The translations under genes and the position numbers were made by a program. Below, one piece after another: positions 8,798-10,304 of a DNA stretch of 10,304 nt. Source of the stretch: Longimonas sp046498435 (lineage in GTDB: Bacteria > Bacteroidota > Rhodothermia > Rhodothermales > Salinibacteraceae); contig NZ_JAWOAR010000014.1 in NCBI RefSeq assembly GCF_046498435.1, positions 1 to 10,304 on the forward strand. The letters run 5' to 3'. Position 1 is the stretch's first letter; every line of letters starts with the position of its first letter. Under the pieces are notes generated by a model. The model was not told the origin of the DNA. It worked only from the letters and a program-made list of their open reading frames with translations, and did no database searches.

Positions 8798-10304
8798 ATG
8801 CGCATTGTTTCGCCCCGTACGTGCTGGACGCTCACCCTCGGCTTGCTGCTGGCCTTGTGCAGCGCTTCGCTCGCGCATGCACAGCAGGTGCTCGACCACG
8901 ACGACTACGCCATCTGGAACCAGATGCACACGCACGCCCTGGCGCCCAACGGCGCGTCGGTGCTCTACGTGCTGGGTCCCGAGCAGGGCAACGACACCCT
9001 GCGCGTCGCTCAGTCCGACGGCACCCCTTTGCTGGATGTGCCGCGCAGCGCCCACGACGCCCAGTTTACGGCAAACAGCCAGCACGTCGTCACGCGCATC
9101 GTACCGCCCACCGACACTGACGACGAGGACGCGCCCGACTCGCTCGCTGTAGCCTCTGTCGACACGGGCGAGGTGGAGCGCATCCCCGACATTGCCTCGT
9201 TCCGGCTGCCCGAAGAAGGTGGCAACTGGATCGCGTACCGCCAGGCCGATACGACCGATGCCGATGCAGACGACGCATCCGAAAACGCTGACTCCGACAC
9301 CTCCGACACGCGCGAGGATGTCGGGTCTACACTGGTCCTGCGTTCGCTGGAGAGTGGCGAGGAACGTAGCTACGAGCACGCAACCGACGAATACGCGATG
9401 TCGCCCAACGGCGCCTGGCTCGTCTTTGCCCGCGCCACGCCCGACAGCACAGACGACGGCGTATTTGCCGTGCCTACCGAAACCGGGGATGCGCGTCCGC
9501 TGCTTACCGGACCCGGCAGCTACACCCATCTCACCCTCGACGAAGACAGCGAGCAGGTCGCCTTCCTCACTAACCGCGACGACGTTGATGCCGAAGCCAT
9601 CTCTGCCGACGCATCTGCCCATACGCTCTACCACGCTTCGCTTGCTGAAGATGCGGAGCGCGTTGCCGGATGGAGTACCGACGGCCTCCCCGACGACTGG
9701 TGGGTGAGCGAGCACGGATCGCTCTCGTTTTCGGACGACGGCACGCGCCTGTTCTTCGGCACCGCCCCGCAGCCGGCGCCCGACACCACCGCTACGCTTC
9801 TTGACGAGCCCGTGGAGGTGGACGTGTGGCACTGGCAAGACGAGCGTCCGCAGAGCGTGCAGCTGAACGACCGCGACGACGAACTCCAGCGCAGCTACCA
9901 GGCGGTAGCTCATCTCGATGACGACAACCGCATCGTACAACTCGCCACCGAAGAGCGTCCCGAAGTCGAAGTGGGCAGCAATGGAAATGCAGATCGTGCC
10001 GTGGCGAACACCAGTCGCCCGTATCAGCAGGAAATGTCGTGGGATTTTCCGTCGTATCACGATGTGTACCTCATCAACGTAAACACGGGCGATGCGCGGC
10101 AGGTGCAGGAGCGTATCCAGGCCGAAGCCGAGCTCTCGCCCGAAGCCGAATACCTGACGTGGTGGGACGGCACTGCCGAAACGTGGTGGGCGCAGTCCGT
10201 CGAGGCAGGCAGCACGCCGGTCGATCTGGGGCAGGCCATTGACGCGCCGCTCTACAACGAAGACCACGACCTCCCCGCCTCCCCGTTTCCGTATGGATCC
10301 GCAG
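8798..10304 (+). CDS. Exported S9 family (prolyl oligopeptidase-like) peptidase, N-terminal part
   Basis: The frame is open for 502 codons plus one base and leaves the window, so the gene is partial. Residues 1-28 form a signal peptide (core TLTLGLLLALCSASLA, likely cleavage AHA|QQ), which places the enzyme in the periplasm or outside the cell. The rest looks like the beta-propeller half of Bacteroidota S9 peptidases of roughly 900 residues: repeated blade-like blocks such as LSFSDDGTRLFFGTAP (309-324), DWWVSEHG (300-307), YHDVYLINVNTGDARQV (420-436) and LSPEAEYLTWWDG (446-458). The alpha/beta-hydrolase domain with the Ser-Asp-His triad should lie beyond the right edge, so activity cannot be judged. 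No lysine occurs in the 502 residues, while I count 96 Asp/Glu and 25 Arg. Residues 151-174 are an acidic, Asp/Ser/Thr/Ala-rich insert. The ATG at 8798 is chosen because the signal peptide begins there; no Shine-Dalgarno is seen. The 126 bp upstream show no clear promoter. Confidence 0.88.
   Translation, partial: MRIVSPRTCWTLTLGLLLALCSASLAHAQQVLDHDDYAIWNQMHTHALAPNGASVLYVLGPEQGNDTLRVAQSDGTPLLDVPRSAHDAQFTANSQHVVTRIVPPTDTDDEDAPDSLAVASVDTGEVERIPDIASFRLPEEGGNWIAYRQADTTDADADDASENADSDTSDTREDVGSTLVLRSLESGEERSYEHATDEYAMSPNGAWLVFARATPDSTDDGVFAVPTETGDARPLLTGPGSYTHLTLDEDSEQVAFLTNRDDVDAEAISADASAHTLYHASLAEDAERVAGWSTDGLPDDWWVSEHGSLSFSDDGTRLFFGTAPQPAPDTTATLLDEPVEVDVWHWQDERPQSVQLNDRDDELQRSYQAVAHLDDDNRIVQLATEERPEVEVGSNGNADRAVANTSRPYQQEMSWDFPSYHDVYLINVNTGDARQVQERIQAEAELSPEAEYLTWWDGTAETWWAQSVEAGSTPVDLGQAIDAPLYNEDHDLPASPFPYGSA

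Noticed and set aside
8668..9120. Plus-strand ORF of 150 codons overlapping the 5' end of the S9 peptidase
   Set aside because: It is in another frame from the signal-peptide-bearing peptidase and shows no domain; its start merely overlaps the preceding TGA.
8645..10267. Minus-strand ORF of 540 codons opposite the S9 peptidase
   Set aside because: It is the antisense shadow of a GC-rich gene. The plus strand has a signal peptide and S9 propeller motifs throughout, while the antisense product is a Val/Arg/Gly-rich sequence with no recognisable motif.

Overview
The window looks like chromosomal DNA from a halophilic, GC-rich member of the Bacteroidota/Rhodothermota, of the Salinibacter/Salisaeta kind. 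This is an inference. It rests on very acidic, lysine-poor exported proteins (no lysine in the 502 visible residues of the last gene, nine in the 951-residue pullulanase), on a SatD-type gene followed by a DUF3307-like fragment, on a promoter of Bacteroidota type, and on the general lack of Shine-Dalgarno sequences. No rRNA, tRNA, CRISPR array or insertion sequence was seen.

Layout. Positions 1-526 are noncoding and packed with short repeats: a 40-bp exact direct repeat 300 bp apart, a 'HAERSEAS'-type dispersed palindrome, and three other hairpins, one followed by a T tract. Positions 527-3382 (minus) encode an exported GH13 pullulanase/limit-dextrinase-type debranching enzyme. A 298-bp divergent spacer separates it from a 1259-residue fused 2-oxoglutarate decarboxylase/dehydrogenase of the Kgd/OdhA type (3681-7460, plus), a TCA-cycle enzyme, which ends in a strong rho-independent terminator. 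An AT-rich promoter region then precedes a SatD-family gene (7746-8423). This gene overlaps by 4 bp a short membrane ORF that resembles the C-terminal part of DUF3307 proteins and is cut by an in-frame amber codon (8420-8671). From 8798 to the right edge runs the N-terminal part of an exported S9 (prolyl-oligopeptidase-like) peptidase; its catalytic domain lies outside the window.

How the genes relate. The pullulanase and the peptidase are exported hydrolases that would supply sugars and peptides, and Kgd is central carbon metabolism. These look like independent transcription units. The only operon-like pair is satD plus the small membrane ORF. This is also the most interesting part: the SatD protein carries Asp and Arg motifs in the order and spacing of class III nucleotide cyclases, followed by a helix-turn-helix-like C-terminus, and its promoter contains an inverted repeat over the -7 element.
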